Below, piece after piece: positions 1 through 12,130 of a DNA stretch of 64,000 bases. The notes under the pieces are model-generated. The model saw only the letters and a program-made list of their open reading frames with translations. It ran no database searches and was not told the DNA's origin. A program made the translations under genes and the position numbers. The DNA is taken from the NCBI GenBank assembly GCA_947095585.1, contig OX352761.1, forward strand, positions 111,711,890 to 111,775,889, written 5' to 3'. The stretch comes from Nephrocerus scutellatus (taxonomy: Eukaryota > Arthropoda > Insecta > Diptera > Pipunculidae). Position 1 is the first letter of the stretch. Each line of letters starts with the position of its first letter.

Positions 1-118
1 TGGCGACGGTAAATATGTGGTCATTCCAACGAAGCATGTTGTTAACGCACATACCAAGAATTGCGAGATTTTCAGTTTCCTGGATGCAAGTTCCATTCAT
101 GGATAATGGCATGGGACT
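1..118 (-). pseudogene. LINE reverse transcriptase fragment, family A (Jockey/CR1-like), runs off the window edge
   Basis: Read on the minus strand this gives an uninterrupted run with the blocks ILGMCVNNMLRWNDHIF, the segment after the catalytic domain of non-LTR reverse transcriptases where a conserved LG..... LRW..H motif occurs. The same block is found in the copy near 47.7 kb (ILGMCVNKKLRWNGHIF), so both belong to one family. Only about 39 residues are in the window. The clade assignment is inference; the RT identity is fairly safe. Confidence 0.6.
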
Positions 119-240
119 AAGGATTCCCTTTTTTTTATATATAGAGACTTATTGCCAAGGGAGGAGTCCCTGAATGACTTGCGTCACGGCAATAAGTTGG
201 GCTAAGCCCTTTATTAAATTCAAAATAAAATAAAAATCGA
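119..240 (+). repeat. Possible retroelement 3' tail with hairpin and A-rich end
   Basis: A run of T and (TA)n is followed by a short GC-richer stretch bounded by an 8-bp inverted repeat (TTATTGCC at 149-156 and GGCAATAA near 189-196), then an A-rich end (AAAATAAAATAAAAA) up to about 237. A structured 3' end followed by an A-rich run is typical of a LINE or SINE tail in plus orientation. No coding sequence is attached, so the family is unknown. Confidence 0.25.
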
Positions 241-499
241 AGGAATGTGACTTACAATATCTATCACAATTCTCACGTTTGTAGCCGGTTTCAATTTATT
301 TTCTCAGAATTCTCTCTGATTCATTGAAAAAATTGAAAAATCAATTCGAAAAAACGAACACGAAACTAAAACGACGCGAGTCCAAATGCTTTAATCAATG
401 GATCATGGTCAGGGAAAACGACAAAAAACCTTGACCAAGAAAATATTACAATTTATAAAAGTAATGTAAAAAATACTGAAATATATATTTTATATTTAT

Positions 500-890
500 A
501 AACAACTTATGGATACTTCATCCATCATCCTTCAGGAAGTTGTTAACGGCTAATTTGAATGCCTGCAGATTATAAGATTCGGGAAACACGCGCTCGACCA
601 ATTGATTCCACATAGAAGCGATTCTCGGAAAAAAGGAGGATTTAAAGTGTTGGGTTCTACATGAGAACGGTTTTAAGGCAAATCTATGTTGATTGGGTTT
701 CTAAAGAACATCTACCGTTGTTAAATTTGTAGAAAACAGATAAAGCTCCTACATTTCGTCTGTGCTCCAAAGTATCAAGAGACGAAGTAATGGTTACATC
801 GTTTATAAAACTGATAACTCTATTCTGAACACCGTCAAGATGAACCAAATGCGATCTTGGAGCCCCACCCCACACATATTAATTAAATTC
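500..890 (-). pseudogene. LINE ORF2 C-terminal tail, family A
   Basis: On the minus strand the frame from about 875 downward reads through LDTLEHRRNVGALSVFYKF, then across frameshifts through FFPRIASMWNQLVERVFPES and FKLAVNNFLKD near 520. This is the conserved C-terminal tail of Jockey/CR1-group ORF2 proteins (the HRR...LS.FY.. block and the W..LP...F....F...V...L block). The same HRRNV block recurs at 17.3 kb. It has no RT core, so this is a 5'-truncated copy. Confidence 0.6.
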
Positions 891-1069
891 TAAAATTAGT
901 CTTAATCTATATAATCTAAATTTATATAATCTTAACACTTCAGAGGGAGTGAAGTACAAGTTACAACGTCTTATGAAGCCCAAATTAGTTTGTCTTATTT
1001 TTGAACTATCACTGCCTTTTACGAAAAGGCCATAACCATCTTAACGAACACATTTTCGCTACAATGGCT

Positions 1070-1385
1070 AGTGCATGGACGATTCCGGGAACTGTATAAT
1101 GATAAGATCTACGCGCGTTACCGCGATATTGATATGATGAGTTGAATTAAGCTCGGTAGGCTTCTGTATGCAGGACATGATATGAATGAAGAGAATCCTG
1201 CTTGGAAAGTCCTCAGTCTTTTGGGACACAACAGCGTGGTATATTATACCTACGCTGTACGGATGGCGTATACTATAGAACACCCAGGATTGCCAAACTA
1301 AATGACATCGGCTCAAAATTGGGACCATAAGAGGGGTTTTTTGAGTGCGGTCAGAACCGGACTCCGGCTATGTAGACAAATGATG
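1070..1385 (+). pseudogene. LINE ORF2 C-terminal tail, family C
   Basis: Plus-strand frames include IKLGRLLYAGHDMNEENPAW, a decayed form of the LGRLRWAGH...M.E..PA. block at the C-terminus of a widespread arthropod LINE type, followed by a run ending VRSEPDSGY just before a stop near 1377. The same tail occurs near 10.2 kb (GNPDQTPA), 30.5 kb and 37.9 kb. Several frameshifts are present. It is surely not functional. Confidence 0.5.
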
Positions 1386-1689
1386 TTGATAATGATGATA
1401 TTGTTACGGAATTTAGGCTTTATTGAGTTCGTAATGGATTTTGCAAATAAAAATACAAAACAAGTTCCCTAATTCGCAAATTACAACATTAATTAACAAA
1501 TAGCTAAAGTTCACAAATGTCCACCAGTGATTACTTAGTATTCACTGTCATCCAAATAAGCGGTATCTCTATCTACTTTCTCCTGGATGACTTCCAAATA
1601 TTAACTAACTTACTGATTTAAAGTTGCTGCATTTAAACCTTATCCATATTTTCAAGAAGGTTTTAATCTTTTCTACCTAGAAAATAATA

Positions 1690-2665
1690 GAACATACTGG
1701 TATAATATCCCTATACACAAGTTTATATACGAATTTCACACGTTTATTACTGTTGTAATTTTTGAAATTACAAAAATATGTTCTTTCCAAAAAAGTTCAC
1801 TTGAAACTTTCAAACCTAACATCTTAAGTGAGTCTGATCTCGCAATAGTAGCACCAGTAATTAATGTTGTCACGTATTGTTGAACTGTCTTCTGAGAAAA
1901 AACGACAAGCCTGGAATTTATTTGGGTTAAATTCCACCCTATTAGTACTGCCCCAATCAAGAATGACTTGAATGTTAGACATTAATTCACCCGAATCAAT
2001 CAAGCGAGAATTGCAATCTTTTTTACTTACAAACTCAATGGAAGTCGATAACGTTGTATCATCAGCAAATTAATGGATATCACAGGTTGCAGAAGACAAC
2101 AGGTTATTGATATATATCAAGAAAGCGTAAGCGATAAGAATGACCCTTGTGGCACTCCAGCATTGATACCATGTGAAGCTGAAGATATACCGTTCAATAC
2201 AATTTTTATTTTATTGTAAATAATCTACAATCCATGCAATGAGAGAGGAGTGTAAGTTGAGCGCACGAGTCTTATTAATAAGACAATCTTGCCATACTCT
2301 ATCCAAAGCCTTTGAAATATCCATGGAAACAACGCTTGATTCACCTAGATTTTCAATGCTTCGCTCCAAACAATGAGTCGCCATGCAAGTCCCGAGTTCA
2401 CCTGAAAAGCGATTTTTGCGAAATCCATACTGCACATCGGATAAAAGAGCCTTCATATCCAGACAGCTCATTAGTCTAAAATTAATGATAGATTCAATTA
2501 CCTTCGATAGACGACAACAAAGCAATAGGGCGGTAGTTAGTTGGTGCAGATTTATCACCTTTTTACGGAACAGGTTGAATATTAGCTATTTTCCAAATTG
2601 ACGAAAAAACACCAGTCTTCATTGAGAGATGAGCGGTTTCGCCAAATTTGGTTGGTAAATATGAC
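1690..2665 (-). pseudogene. LINE reverse transcriptase, family A, degraded
   Basis: The minus strand carries RT blocks in the right order: NYRPIALL near 2540, LSKVIESIINFRLM, DVQYGFRKNRFSGELG, VVSMDISKALDRVWQD (RT motif A, with the catalytic Asp kept), AGVPQGS near 2160 (motif B), FADDTTL near 2065 (motif C) and then SLKMLGLKVSSELFWKEHI near 1800. Frameshifts and in-frame stops separate the blocks. The endonuclease half is absent, so the copy is 5' truncated. Clade (Jockey/CR1 group) is inferred from the QYGFR.N.S.G box. Confidence 0.75.
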
Positions 2666-4590
2666 TGATAATAACATTTTACATTTCTCACCCCAGGGAA
2701 TGGAAATGGGGGTATACTATAGGCTATAACCTTCCTTCATCTGCCAATAATATGTATTGGAAAAATTCCGTTGGTAAATGTGAGTTTCTATAAATAACAA
2801 CCGCTTAAAATGTCATCCATTCATCGTAGATTCTTGAAAATGTTCACATTTTAGAATCGGTCGGGGACAGTAAACATTATTCGACCCCTTCCAAAAAAAT
2901 GTCAGTAACTATTGTTTAACAGAATTGTTGCATAGAAGCGTTTTGAACTTTTAAAGAAAATAAGACAAGTATCGAACAATAAGGCCTCTAACAGTGCCTC
3001 TATGTTATTATATCTAAGCCCATAAATGCTTCCATGAATATGAGTAAAAACAAAATTATTCTTTTATGAAATTAAAACCATTGTTCAGTTTATTTTTTTA
3101 AAGCAAACAGCAACATTTTTTCACAACCTTTATTACTAATCTTCAAATTAGGATTTACATGTGAATTATTGTATTGGGAAACCCATAATAAATTAAAAAC
3201 AAATATGCTATTTTGTATATGACAACTAAATTAATTATAATAAAAGTTATTTTAAATTCATTGCCTTTTATTTTGCATTTTTTAAATCTCTCTTTGAAAT
3301 ATAAATGTGAAGCCTTAAATGCCCCCTGTTTTATTTCCAACAGTTTAGGCAATTATTTCATCTCGTGCATTTGCTTTGTTCTGCTATTTAGAGATGTAAT
3401 ATGAAAGTCCGTCTACTTGATCATCATCATTATTATCGTCATCATCATCAGTAATTTCAATGGACAACGGCTATCGCCACGTAAATCTTCACAATGGCCG
3501 CACAGTCAAAACAAAGGGAGAACTTTTTCACAAACCGCCAGAAGAAAAAATTCTGTTCCGCGGAGTCACTCAGGAGTATCGCATAATGTTATTATCCTTT
3601 TAGTGATTCCGGATCTTAAGACGTTGGTTAAGATGCTTCCTGTGTTTTTCAGTTTTTGCTTTTTTGCGCCCATCACCCACTCTCTCTGGTTCATGATTGT
3701 CATGTTTTTATGAACTTTATCGCCGACATCGGATAATATATATATACATATATATTCTCGTGGATATGTATACATGTATATCCTTGCATATGGATGCTAT
3801 AGAACTGCAACCAGAGAAAGTTCCATTTCACTCCACAATTCAACAAACTCCAAAAGGAACAAACAAAAATTATTCCTTTAGGTCCGGCACAGGTTGCTCC
3901 TCATTGTTGTGAGTTTTTGCCTCTCTTCTAAGGACTTCTATTAGAGAAAGTTCGTTTACGTTCAGCTGGACCGGAATTTACGTCTGGAAGTAAAAAACTT
4001 ATAAGGAATACAATACAGAAGTGCACACAGCATAATATACCACAAGGACAATTCGCTTTTACTTCTGATATCTGCGAAGAGGAAAAAAACTCTGATTTGA
4101 TCATAATGAATGGGAAGATAGGAAGTAGAGAAAAAAATCGAATTTTTTTTGTGTGTTGTACACAGACAGACAGACAGAGAGGCAGTGTGAAAGTTCTTGT
4201 AATCGGGAGCCGGTCATAAGAGAAAAGTAATAACCAATGAGCGACGTGTCACATTCCTCGCCATCACTTTCATTATCCTACTCGAGGATAATTCTCGCAA
4301 GAAATATTAGGATTTTTTTCCCTTGATGGAGCTTTTCTTGAGATTTATTGTAACACGTCAACCACAGCGAGCCGCGAAGGATTTAAAATGATGCGAAGCG
4401 AAATATCGTCAGAAACTTGTAAATTAATTAAAAATTATGTAAAAGGATCATTATTCATCGCGCACGCCTAAGAACGAAGGCGTTGAGATTAGTTCAGACT
4501 GATACTGATACTGAGAAATTTCTGTCTAGCAGTTGCACGGTTGTTCTTACCAGGTTGTGAAAGGAGGAGTGGAGTAGCAGAAGCATGTTA
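2666..4590. other. No gene recognised; AT-rich DNA with short simple repeats
   Basis: I see no supportable gene. There is a (CAT/ATC)n-like microsatellite at about 3420-3450, a TA-rich run near 3735-3760, and a short (CAGA)n at 4161-4180. Small open frames at 3213-3912 do not show known motifs and overlap on opposite strands, which argues for chance. Confidence 0.5.
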
Positions 4591-4594
4591 TTCA

Positions 4595-5640
4595 ACCATG
4601 GGTCATCTGTCCCAGGTGACGTGGGTCATGATGGGACCCTAGTCATCAGGGTTACGACACCGTGGTAGGGTCCAGCTGCATCATAATTCTGGTATATGGT
4701 GCGGGGCTTTTCCACGGAAGATTTATAAAGGGCCGGGGGTACTTGAGCATGCTCTTAGTACTTAGCGACCTATAAAGGGTCACTGGTACTTAGAGATCCT
4801 AACGTTTGGGCAACCTCTTCGTATTTAAGTGGTCAAGTTTAACATATGTGGGTTGGGCACAGGATAGCTTGCTATCCTAGTGAATGGGTGGGTGGATGCG
4901 CCTAGGATGGCTTGCTGTCCTAGCGGCAAATGAAAGTGTTCGAAGTTCCGGAAGGGTGTGCTGTCAGGGTTTTACCTTGCAAATGCCCAGGCAATCATAC
5001 CTGAACGAATGGGAGATCCTTGATGCCAGATCTGACCATGGTTGGATATAGAAAACTGATGGCAAATTAGATGGCTTAGGTTACGGATGGATATGCTACC
5101 ATGCAAATGCCCAGGCACTCATACCTGAAATTTCTGAAGCCATTGATGTCAGACCCAAGGTCGAATTGATACTACGCGAGTTGTTTGCCCTACGGATAAG
5201 GTTGACTTTCGGGGAAACCGAGTTTGAGACACCAGGTTTAACTCTTCGGAGGACTGCCTGGACAACTATGGTGCGGACCCAGTTTCGATCTTGGGATGTA
5301 TCGTTGGGCTGTAAGGTTTACACCTGCAAGGGAGCAACGCTAGATAGGAAGAGAGTGCAATGAGTATGCTTAATGCCTCAAGGTGGTTAAGCGTGGTGCT
5401 CGTCCCCAACTCTACAACGATGATCAGACATGATAATTGTACTAAAAGTTTGTAGTAGCCAGAAATGGGACTGTTTGGGAAAGGCTGAATTTTTAGCATT
5501 ACTGATTTAGAGTGGTCATTTAAACGAGACTCGTCTTAAACAAATAAACGCGCAATTACCAGATGTTCGGTTTAATATTAGCGTATATCTAAAATGTTCC
5601 AAGTCCGAACAGAAATCTAAGAGTGCTGTGTCAGACCAAA
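4595..5640 (+). repeat. GC-richer unit with paired hairpins and direct repeat; unassigned, possibly a LINE 5' region
   Basis: Base composition changes sharply here from the flanking AT-rich DNA. Two related hairpins lie 41 bp apart: AGGATAGCTTGCTATCCT (4861-4878, perfect) and CTAGGATGGCTTGCTGTCCTAG (4902-4923, closed by G.T wobble pairs). A direct repeat follows: GCAAATGCCCAGGCA plus CATACCTGA at about 4979-5004 and again at 5103-5128. A phrase near the start (ATGGGTCAT...GTGGGTCAT) resembles one at about 62871-62909, upstream of an R1/LOA LINE, so this could be a LINE 5' UTR/ORF1 relic. No protein family was recognised; the 65-codon open frame at 5166-5363 starts at a non-ATG codon. Confidence 0.3.
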
Positions 5641-6085
5641 TTACTAGTAACAATAAAACTGATAAACATATTCTATAAACAGAACATTCTGAGTGATCTT
5701 GCAGCCTGACTATCAGGGAGGAACTTATGGAAAACTTTGAAAAAGCAAAGAAATGTATTTAATTAGAAATAGCTGAATGATGGAATTGTAAAAAAGGTCA
5801 GAGGTAAAACAAAGGTTGAGGAGCACTATTGATATCAGATATAAAACCATAAAAACCAGCCTGAATTTTGCGGTCGATAACTTATTCAATAAAACATTGT
5901 TAAATCGATTCTATAAGTACGATTTTATCACAGCAAAGCTTAATGCCAAGTTCTGTAAAATATCTTGAAAATGTTACCAAATAGATCCATCAGATTGCTA
6001 CAGAACTTTCTTCACGAAAACGAGGCTTCACCGCTGATTATTAAAGAGTCCTTGTGTTGCAAGATTTTTATTTGAGAAATGAAAA
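5641..6085. other. No gene recognised
   Basis: AT-rich sequence without recognisable motif between the GC-richer unit and the SINE. Nothing else seen. Confidence 0.5.
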
Positions 6086-6375
6086 TAGTGGCCCATTGGA
6101 TAAGAGGATGTCTTCTGAGCAGGAGTTTCGTGGTTCGAATCCCAGTAACACCAAAAGTATTTTTCACGGAGTCCCAACTCTCGCGAAAGTTTGACAAACG
6201 ACCGGCCTTAATAATTTGTCACGGAAAGCTTTTCAATTTGCCGTTCGGATTCGGCATTTAATTGTAGGTCCCCTCCATTTGTGTGCAAAAATATACACGA
6301 TGCTTAACACAAATGGTTGCGAGAAGCTACGCCTTGGACCGCAATGGTCTGTCGGGCCGAATGATATTATTCTTA
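6086..6375 (+). repeat. tRNA-derived SINE, type A, nearly full length
   Basis: The head contains a perfect Pol III B box (GGTTCGAATCC, about 6133-6143) with a mutated A box about 40 bp upstream. The body matches the copies at 20.7, 36.0 and 42.8 kb: GTATTTTTCACGG, the GCCGTTCGGAT core, CCATTTGTGT and ACACAAATGG hairpin arms, the GGACCGCAATGGTC mini-hairpin, and a short AT-rich tail ending near 6375. The decayed A box suggests an older copy. Confidence 0.8.
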
Positions 6376-7840
6376 GTGTTGACAAACTCTTTTCGTTATA
6401 ATTTTTGCCACAGATTGATTAAAAATCAGAATCGCTCAAAAATAATAACCTACTCCTATTGAATGTTTCCACTCTTCCTGTGAATTTCTTTAATTTTTGA
6501 TAAACAAGCGAGCAAACTTCAAGCATCAAGGCTCTACTGCTCTAGCTGTCTACAGAGCCAATTAACAATGTTAACCGCACGCACATACCACACCAGCGAT
6601 CTAGCACACCTCGCCCGAGAGACCCAGTGAACTGTAAAACGCTTTTGCCACACGTCTGTATAGTACACGTTGCTCAGCAATGACAACGCCGTATAGTGCG
6701 CCGCTACATAAATTACGAATTACTACCTTACCGCGCCGCATCGCTTGCCACTACAGCACTGCCGGTAACGAATACGCTACGGAGCGCAATTGTTTATTGT
6801 TTACTCGCCCTGAAATAATTTGCACATTGCACCTGTACTGCGTGTGCTCAGCGGTAAACGAGGCTGTCTCGTATATGTGTATTCCATGAATTGTGAAACC
6901 CATAAAAATCATCAATTAGCCGCTGTAATGGATCGAATGTAATTTATGGGATTAAAGTGCAAGAATCCAGTGAAATCTGTTCAGCTGTGCTATGATCTGT
7001 GTTTATGCCTCGTTGGTCGCATGTGTGAATTACACATATAAGCAAACGGCCAATTTAATGCGAAATGGATAAACTTAAATATACATACACGGTAATGCCA
7101 ACGAAATATATCTGTAATAAGAATTCATTTAGTGAGGCTGTGTGTCAGACACACCAGTGGATTATATTGTTACTAGCTGAGTTCCAGGGGTTGCATGTTT
7201 GTAAAATTTGACACAAATATCGTCTCCACCAACTCCCCATTCATTGACCGCACCACAAAATCGGTGTTTTACCATCGCTATTTAGTGGAGAGACCCTGAA
7301 ACTATGGGATCGACACTAATATCAAACATACCCCCACCTATCGAACAATATAAGGATTCCAGCAATTATCTCCGTTTTCTCTTTGATTTCATATATGATG
7401 CCGCATATATTCTTAACGACATGATAGTCCAGAAGGTAGCATTTTTCGTCCGAGTCTATTTAATAAAACAATAGAACCATTAACACATAAAAACAGTTTG
7501 TTGACTACAGAAAGTTTACCCGAGCACTCTGACAACAGAAAACCAGTCAAAAATATGGCAGCAAGTAAGAATTTGGTCGTTCCGATTACAAGGTTTGTGA
7601 GTAAGAATATCAACAAAGCCACCTGGGTATTTTCTTATGGAGCCACTTGCAAGGAGAAGATAGATGGACCACCGGCAGAATCTGAATCAGATGACGGAGC
7701 CGAGGTTTTGACGCAGACCAATATTTTTTTGATATGGTGCGAGTCAGATTATATTCAACACGGCTGTCATTCGCACCAAAGAGACCAGAACTAGCTACGG
7801 TCAAGCGATAGTACTCAACTTTTTTGAAGGGAGTGTATGC
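6376..7840. other. No gene recognised; GC-richer patch near 6560-6890
   Basis: Between the SINE and the next LINE there is no recognisable gene. A patch at about 6560-6890 is richer in C and G and contains several CpGs; it may be single-copy regulatory DNA, but nothing in it is diagnostic. Open frames at 7413-7804 overlap on both strands and show no family motif. Confidence 0.45.
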
Positions 7841-7843
7841 TGA

Positions 7844-8690
7844 TTAGGTTATGTTAGGTTAGGTTAGGTTAAGTTGGCTGTCAGTGAAACTGACACACTT
7901 GGACCAATAATGGACCATTGCAATACCACGCGGATCAGGAAAACGGAAAGAGAGGCTAAGATTTAGCTCTTTTGAGAAAACAACTCGGCCAACTCCGTCA
8001 TCAGTTTTTGACTCATCTGTGTAAAAATGTATGTATCCATCTTCCAGGTAAGCGTCTTATACCAAGAATGACGTGGAGGGGAAGGAAACCGGGAAGTTTT
8101 TGCTGAAAGCGGAGTAGTGCAATCTATGTTATCTGTGATCCTGACTAAAATCAGAACAGAGGAGTAACCGATTTAATTTCAAGTCCACTGGGAAATAGCA
8201 TTGAGGCGAATAGCCGAACTAGCAGCTACTTGCCTGAGGGGGTTGTACGAAATGCTCCGCTCATACATACATGGGCTTTGGTTAGTTTGTGAAGATTTAC
8301 TTTCTTTTTTAAGGCAGTCCACCATACAGTCACACCGTATAGAAATGTAGGTCTTACTACCGCTGTATATAGCCAATTGTTTATATGAGGTTGAAGACCT
8401 CATCTGCTACCAATGGCTTTTTTGCATGAGAAGAGTGCTACAATGGCTTTAAGAACTCTTTCTTTTATGTTTGGTTTCCTGCTTAGCTTTCTGTCAAGAA
8501 TACGACCCAAATACTTGGCTTTATTAGAGAATGCTAAGCTTATACTTTTTATGGATTATTATGTGGATCTTTATATTCCCTAATTAATAGGACAAGCTCA
8601 GTTTTGTGAGAATTTACCCCTAAACCAAGCAATCTGCTAGGCAATTTAGCTTGTTGGGAGCATTTTTTTGAGTTCTTATAAGTTATTAGG
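7844..8690 (-). pseudogene. R1/LOA-group LINE 3' portion with (TTAGG)n-like 3' terminus
   Basis: Minus-strand frames resemble the copy at 59.3-60.0 kb residue for residue: KYLGRILDRK region near 8500, KVLKAIVALFSCK near 8440, QLAIYSGSKTYISIRCDCMV, then NPLRQVAASSAIRLNAISQW near 8190 and the PGS-type linker near 8080. This is the thumb and connection region of an R1/LOA-group ORF2. The RNase H segment is deleted. The element ends, on its own 3' side, in repeats of AACCT (TTAGGTTATGTTAGGTTAGG on the plus strand at 7844-7870). The copy near 54.9 kb has the same kind of end. Confidence 0.65.
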
Positions 8691-9269
8691 GTGCATATAA
8701 GAAAAAAGGACATACCTTAAAATTATGATTCATTTGTTATTGAATAATACTGCAACGATAGATTCGATTATGAATGTGGGCTAACGACTGACTACAGGAA
8801 TGTATCGCTAAATCTACAAATCTCATTGAATACAACTGAAAAGATTTGAAAAAATGGTTCACAGGCGAAAGTATCAGCCTGGGAAAAGAATCTGTAAGTG
8901 AACTCAAAGAAGATCAGATGAGATCAGCTGAAATTCTAACAAAGAGTTAGAGGAATGACACAATTCATACCGCGTTGCACTTACTGCAAAGACAAAGAGA
9001 GTATTCTTATCAGTGATGTCAAATGCAAATTGGAGCGATACGAAAAGCATTTATGGATTGTTTAATAGCCATATATAACCTATGAATTGTAGTGTCTAGC
9101 AATTTGCAGGTGAAAAGAATTTAGCGAAGTTATTATTGTCGGACATTTGTCAGACGATTGAGAGTTTTAAGACCTGCGCTCTCTTCAAGGAATTTGCATC
9201 CTTATAATACCTAGTGTCACAGCATGTGCTTGGAAATGTTGCGATAGAATAAGGAGATAAAGTGTTGTG
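8691..9269. other. No gene recognised
   Basis: AT-rich DNA without a recognisable family. Nothing else seen. Confidence 0.5.
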
Positions 9270-9500
9270 GTGGGTGGAGTTGAGTTCACACCCGAGCACT
9301 CACAAACTAGAATATTGTGCTCATAAATCCACATTTTATAACCTACATTTTGAATATCATCGTATCATATGTACTTCTAATCTAGATGATCACTGTGGTG
9401 AGAAAAATAATTGCTTTTTTTGGCTCGCTGTGAATCGAACTCGGTGTCGTCTTAGTGGGAGCTAGCGATTCTAATTACTGCACCACTGATACTGCCTAAA
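9270..9500 (-). repeat. Second tRNA-like SINE (type B), candidate
   Basis: Read on the minus strand, the unit starts near 9500 with an A-box-like TATCAGTGGTGCAG, then a B-box-like GAGTTCGATTC about 45 bp on (9429-9439), then GAGCC and a run of A before an unrelated body. Head order and spacing fit a tRNA-derived SINE, but the body is unlike the type A SINE and I see only one copy in the window. It could also be a lone tRNA pseudogene. Confidence 0.4.
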
Positions 9501-9614
9501 AGTCCAAAGAGCCACGGCACCCATGTTCGATTATTCGATTCAAAAACAATAGGGCCTCTGTATTATAGTGCTTCCCAGCGGAGTGAATTACATCTGAGAG
9601 GGCCGGTCTACTCT

Positions 9615-10225
9615 AATAATAGAATAATAAAATTATTGAAGGAATAAACGATGCCAGAAGACTGGAGAAAAGTGCCCCATGCATAAAAAAGAGGATTTAT
9701 CAACCGCGTAATATTTTCCCTTTTATCCAACTAGGCAGACGATACGTGTCAGAGTCTAGAGTCATAATTGGCCCATAACAATCTTGCTTTTTATAAAGCA
9801 AATCAACTGCTAATCAGATTTATACACTTAGGTAGGCGATGAAAAATATCTAGAGCTCCAAAACTCTCTATAAGTTCATCTAGAAACTAGCATACGCAGA
9901 CAATATTGATGTTATTAGTAAAAACCCAAGAACATATGGGTCTACATATAAATGAAAGCAGAACAAAGTATATTGATATGGCAATGTCTATGCAAAAAAG
10001 ATCTAACATTCATCTCTTAATCAATCTATATGAGCGCTAATTTTCAGTACGAGTTGTACAATACTTTACCTTAATCGGATCATTTATACACGCCGACACG
10101 GCATATATCAGGACGCCAAAAGTTTAGTTAAGTCAAACGGATTTGAAATCTGGACCTGTACCGATAGTTTTGCGGGAAACCCGGACCAGACCCCGGCTGT
10201 AGAGCCACATATAATGATAACTTTA
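9615..10225 (+). pseudogene. LINE reverse transcriptase, family C, degraded
   Basis: Plus-strand frames show TMPEDWRK near 9650, IRFIHLGRR...LELQNSL near 9810-9860 (matching IYTLRQVMEKCLEFQNSL of the 31-kb copy), LAYADNIDVISKNPRT near 9900 (RT motif C, where the second catalytic Asp of YADD is now Asn), then MGLHINESRTKYIDM, and the terminal PDQTPAVEP near 10200. Blocks lie in three frames. The order matches family C at 30.4-31.5 kb. Dead by the motif C change and frameshifts. Confidence 0.65.
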
Positions 10226-12130
10226 GAAAAGATGTCCGCTCTAAAATAATTGCATTATCAAGGAAACTTAATACATACGCCTATAACCTTCTAACAAAAC
10301 TTAGCTAAAATACCGAGTTTACAACATTAGCAAAAATGTTATTCCTATAAAAATAATAATATAACCTCCCCACCTTACAAGACTTGGCATCTTTTCGGTT
10401 GGAATCCACAATTCATGTTGTAATTTCCGACACACGCTTCCGATGACAACATTTTGTGCATAACACCGTCAAATAAGAGACAATAAAACACAGATTCGAC
10501 GAAAATCACCCCACAAGAAAGTGCCAATAAATTCAATAAAAATACATAAATCACCTGTTTTCTTGTGATTTTATTGTCGAAAAGGAGAATAAGGAAATTC
10601 ACGATCGCGTATATGCCAAACTGAAACAGTTTTTGCACCCGTTCCTTGCTTGTATTGAATATTTATTCAACGGCAAGTCTCTCTTCCATAATCCTTTAAG
10701 GTGTGCGCGACCTATGCAAAGCCCAAGACACATCGAATAAAAGCATCTTTCAATACACACAGCGGCAAACTCCATTGAAATGCGATAATATCACCAACCA
10801 CTACTGGGTGAAGCTGCGACTGAGTCCGTATCGAAGCGAATGACAACATCCCTGTCAGACCCGTTGCCCTTTGGATGAGGCACGTCGCGTCTGGCACAGG
10901 TTTCTTTCAGCGCGGATGTCACACACGTAACATCGTAGGTTTCAACAACAAAATTTTAATAGATTGTTTCCGGGAATCGCACTTTTTGAACAAGAACCAA
11001 CCAAGGCAGCCATAAGTAAGTGAATGTCTTTTCAGTTTATCTTTGCGGTAGCATCTTTGTCTTCGTAGCCGCCGGTGTACCTCATCTCAGGCGTACGTGC
11101 AACGGATATGAAAAGTGAAAATGGCACCACAGTTGAGTGAACAATCAAATGGGGTTTTAATAATAAATATCCTGGTTGACATCACAGGGCGATGGTGAAT
11201 ATTCTGCGGTGCTTCGTATGGGTGTCGCACAGTTGGGCGAACAATAACAATGCAATTTAATTTGGATACAAATATGTATATGTACGATAACCGTTTTTTC
11301 TTTTGGTTTTGCCTTAGGTATGAGGTAACTTTAAACAGCACAGAAGGTGTCTTTAGAAATTTGCAACATTTTATACTGTATAACCGGAACTGGAACTGTA
11401 TAAAACATTCCGCTCAATCAACAGAATAATGCAAATATGTACACCTGTGTACTGTGTGTCCATCAATTCCTTCAATACAATTCCGAGGTGTTGCTTATCT
11501 AACACTCAAACCAATTGGTATTCAAATTCATATGTACCGCTGATATCAGCTGTTGAGAGCTGTTGTATGAATGGATATGTATAATTGGAAAATAACATAA
11601 CTGCCTGCAATAAGGAGACAAAACAGATGGTGACACCAACCCCGACACCGTTTGAGTTTACTGTTCATGATTTTGTGGTTCTGTTTACATTGTGAATGTA
11701 ACAATGATGGGATGGGATGTTTTGTTGCTTCAAAGTCGTACTGAATTTTTAGCGAATTTATTCGTTTATCCTAAATGTACATTTATATCATTAGCTTACG
11801 AGTAAATCCTTTATTCGGTTAAATACGAGTAGTTAAACTTTTATGTTGTCCTTAGAATATAAGGGTTGAGTGGTAGTCTTATCAACATGTATCGCAACTA
11901 TGCATTTATTCCAAAGTAGGTATACAGGTAACATAACATCTACATCGCCGACAGCTTATGTATCTTAATTAAGTGCTGTGTGCTGGTATATATTACCTAA
12001 TGATTAGTACTAGAATAATAATAATAGTAATAATTCGAATATTATAAGCGAGAGACCGATGCGATACAATGCCTAGCTTTTCGCGATCATTTGTCTTGTG
12101 CGGGTTATATTTTGTACACAGGGTACTAAC
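10226..12130. other. No gene recognised
   Basis: About 1.9 kb of AT-rich DNA. Open frames at 10375-10638, 10712-10897 and 11087-11341 on the minus strand have no recognisable domain. There is a TAA-like simple run near 12016-12030. Possibly single-copy intergenic or intronic DNA. Confidence 0.45.

Noticed and set aside
6086..6160. tRNA gene suggested by a perfect B box
   Set aside because: It continues into the SINE type A body seen at four other places, so it is a SINE head and not a tRNA gene. The same applies to 20661, 36168 and 42771.
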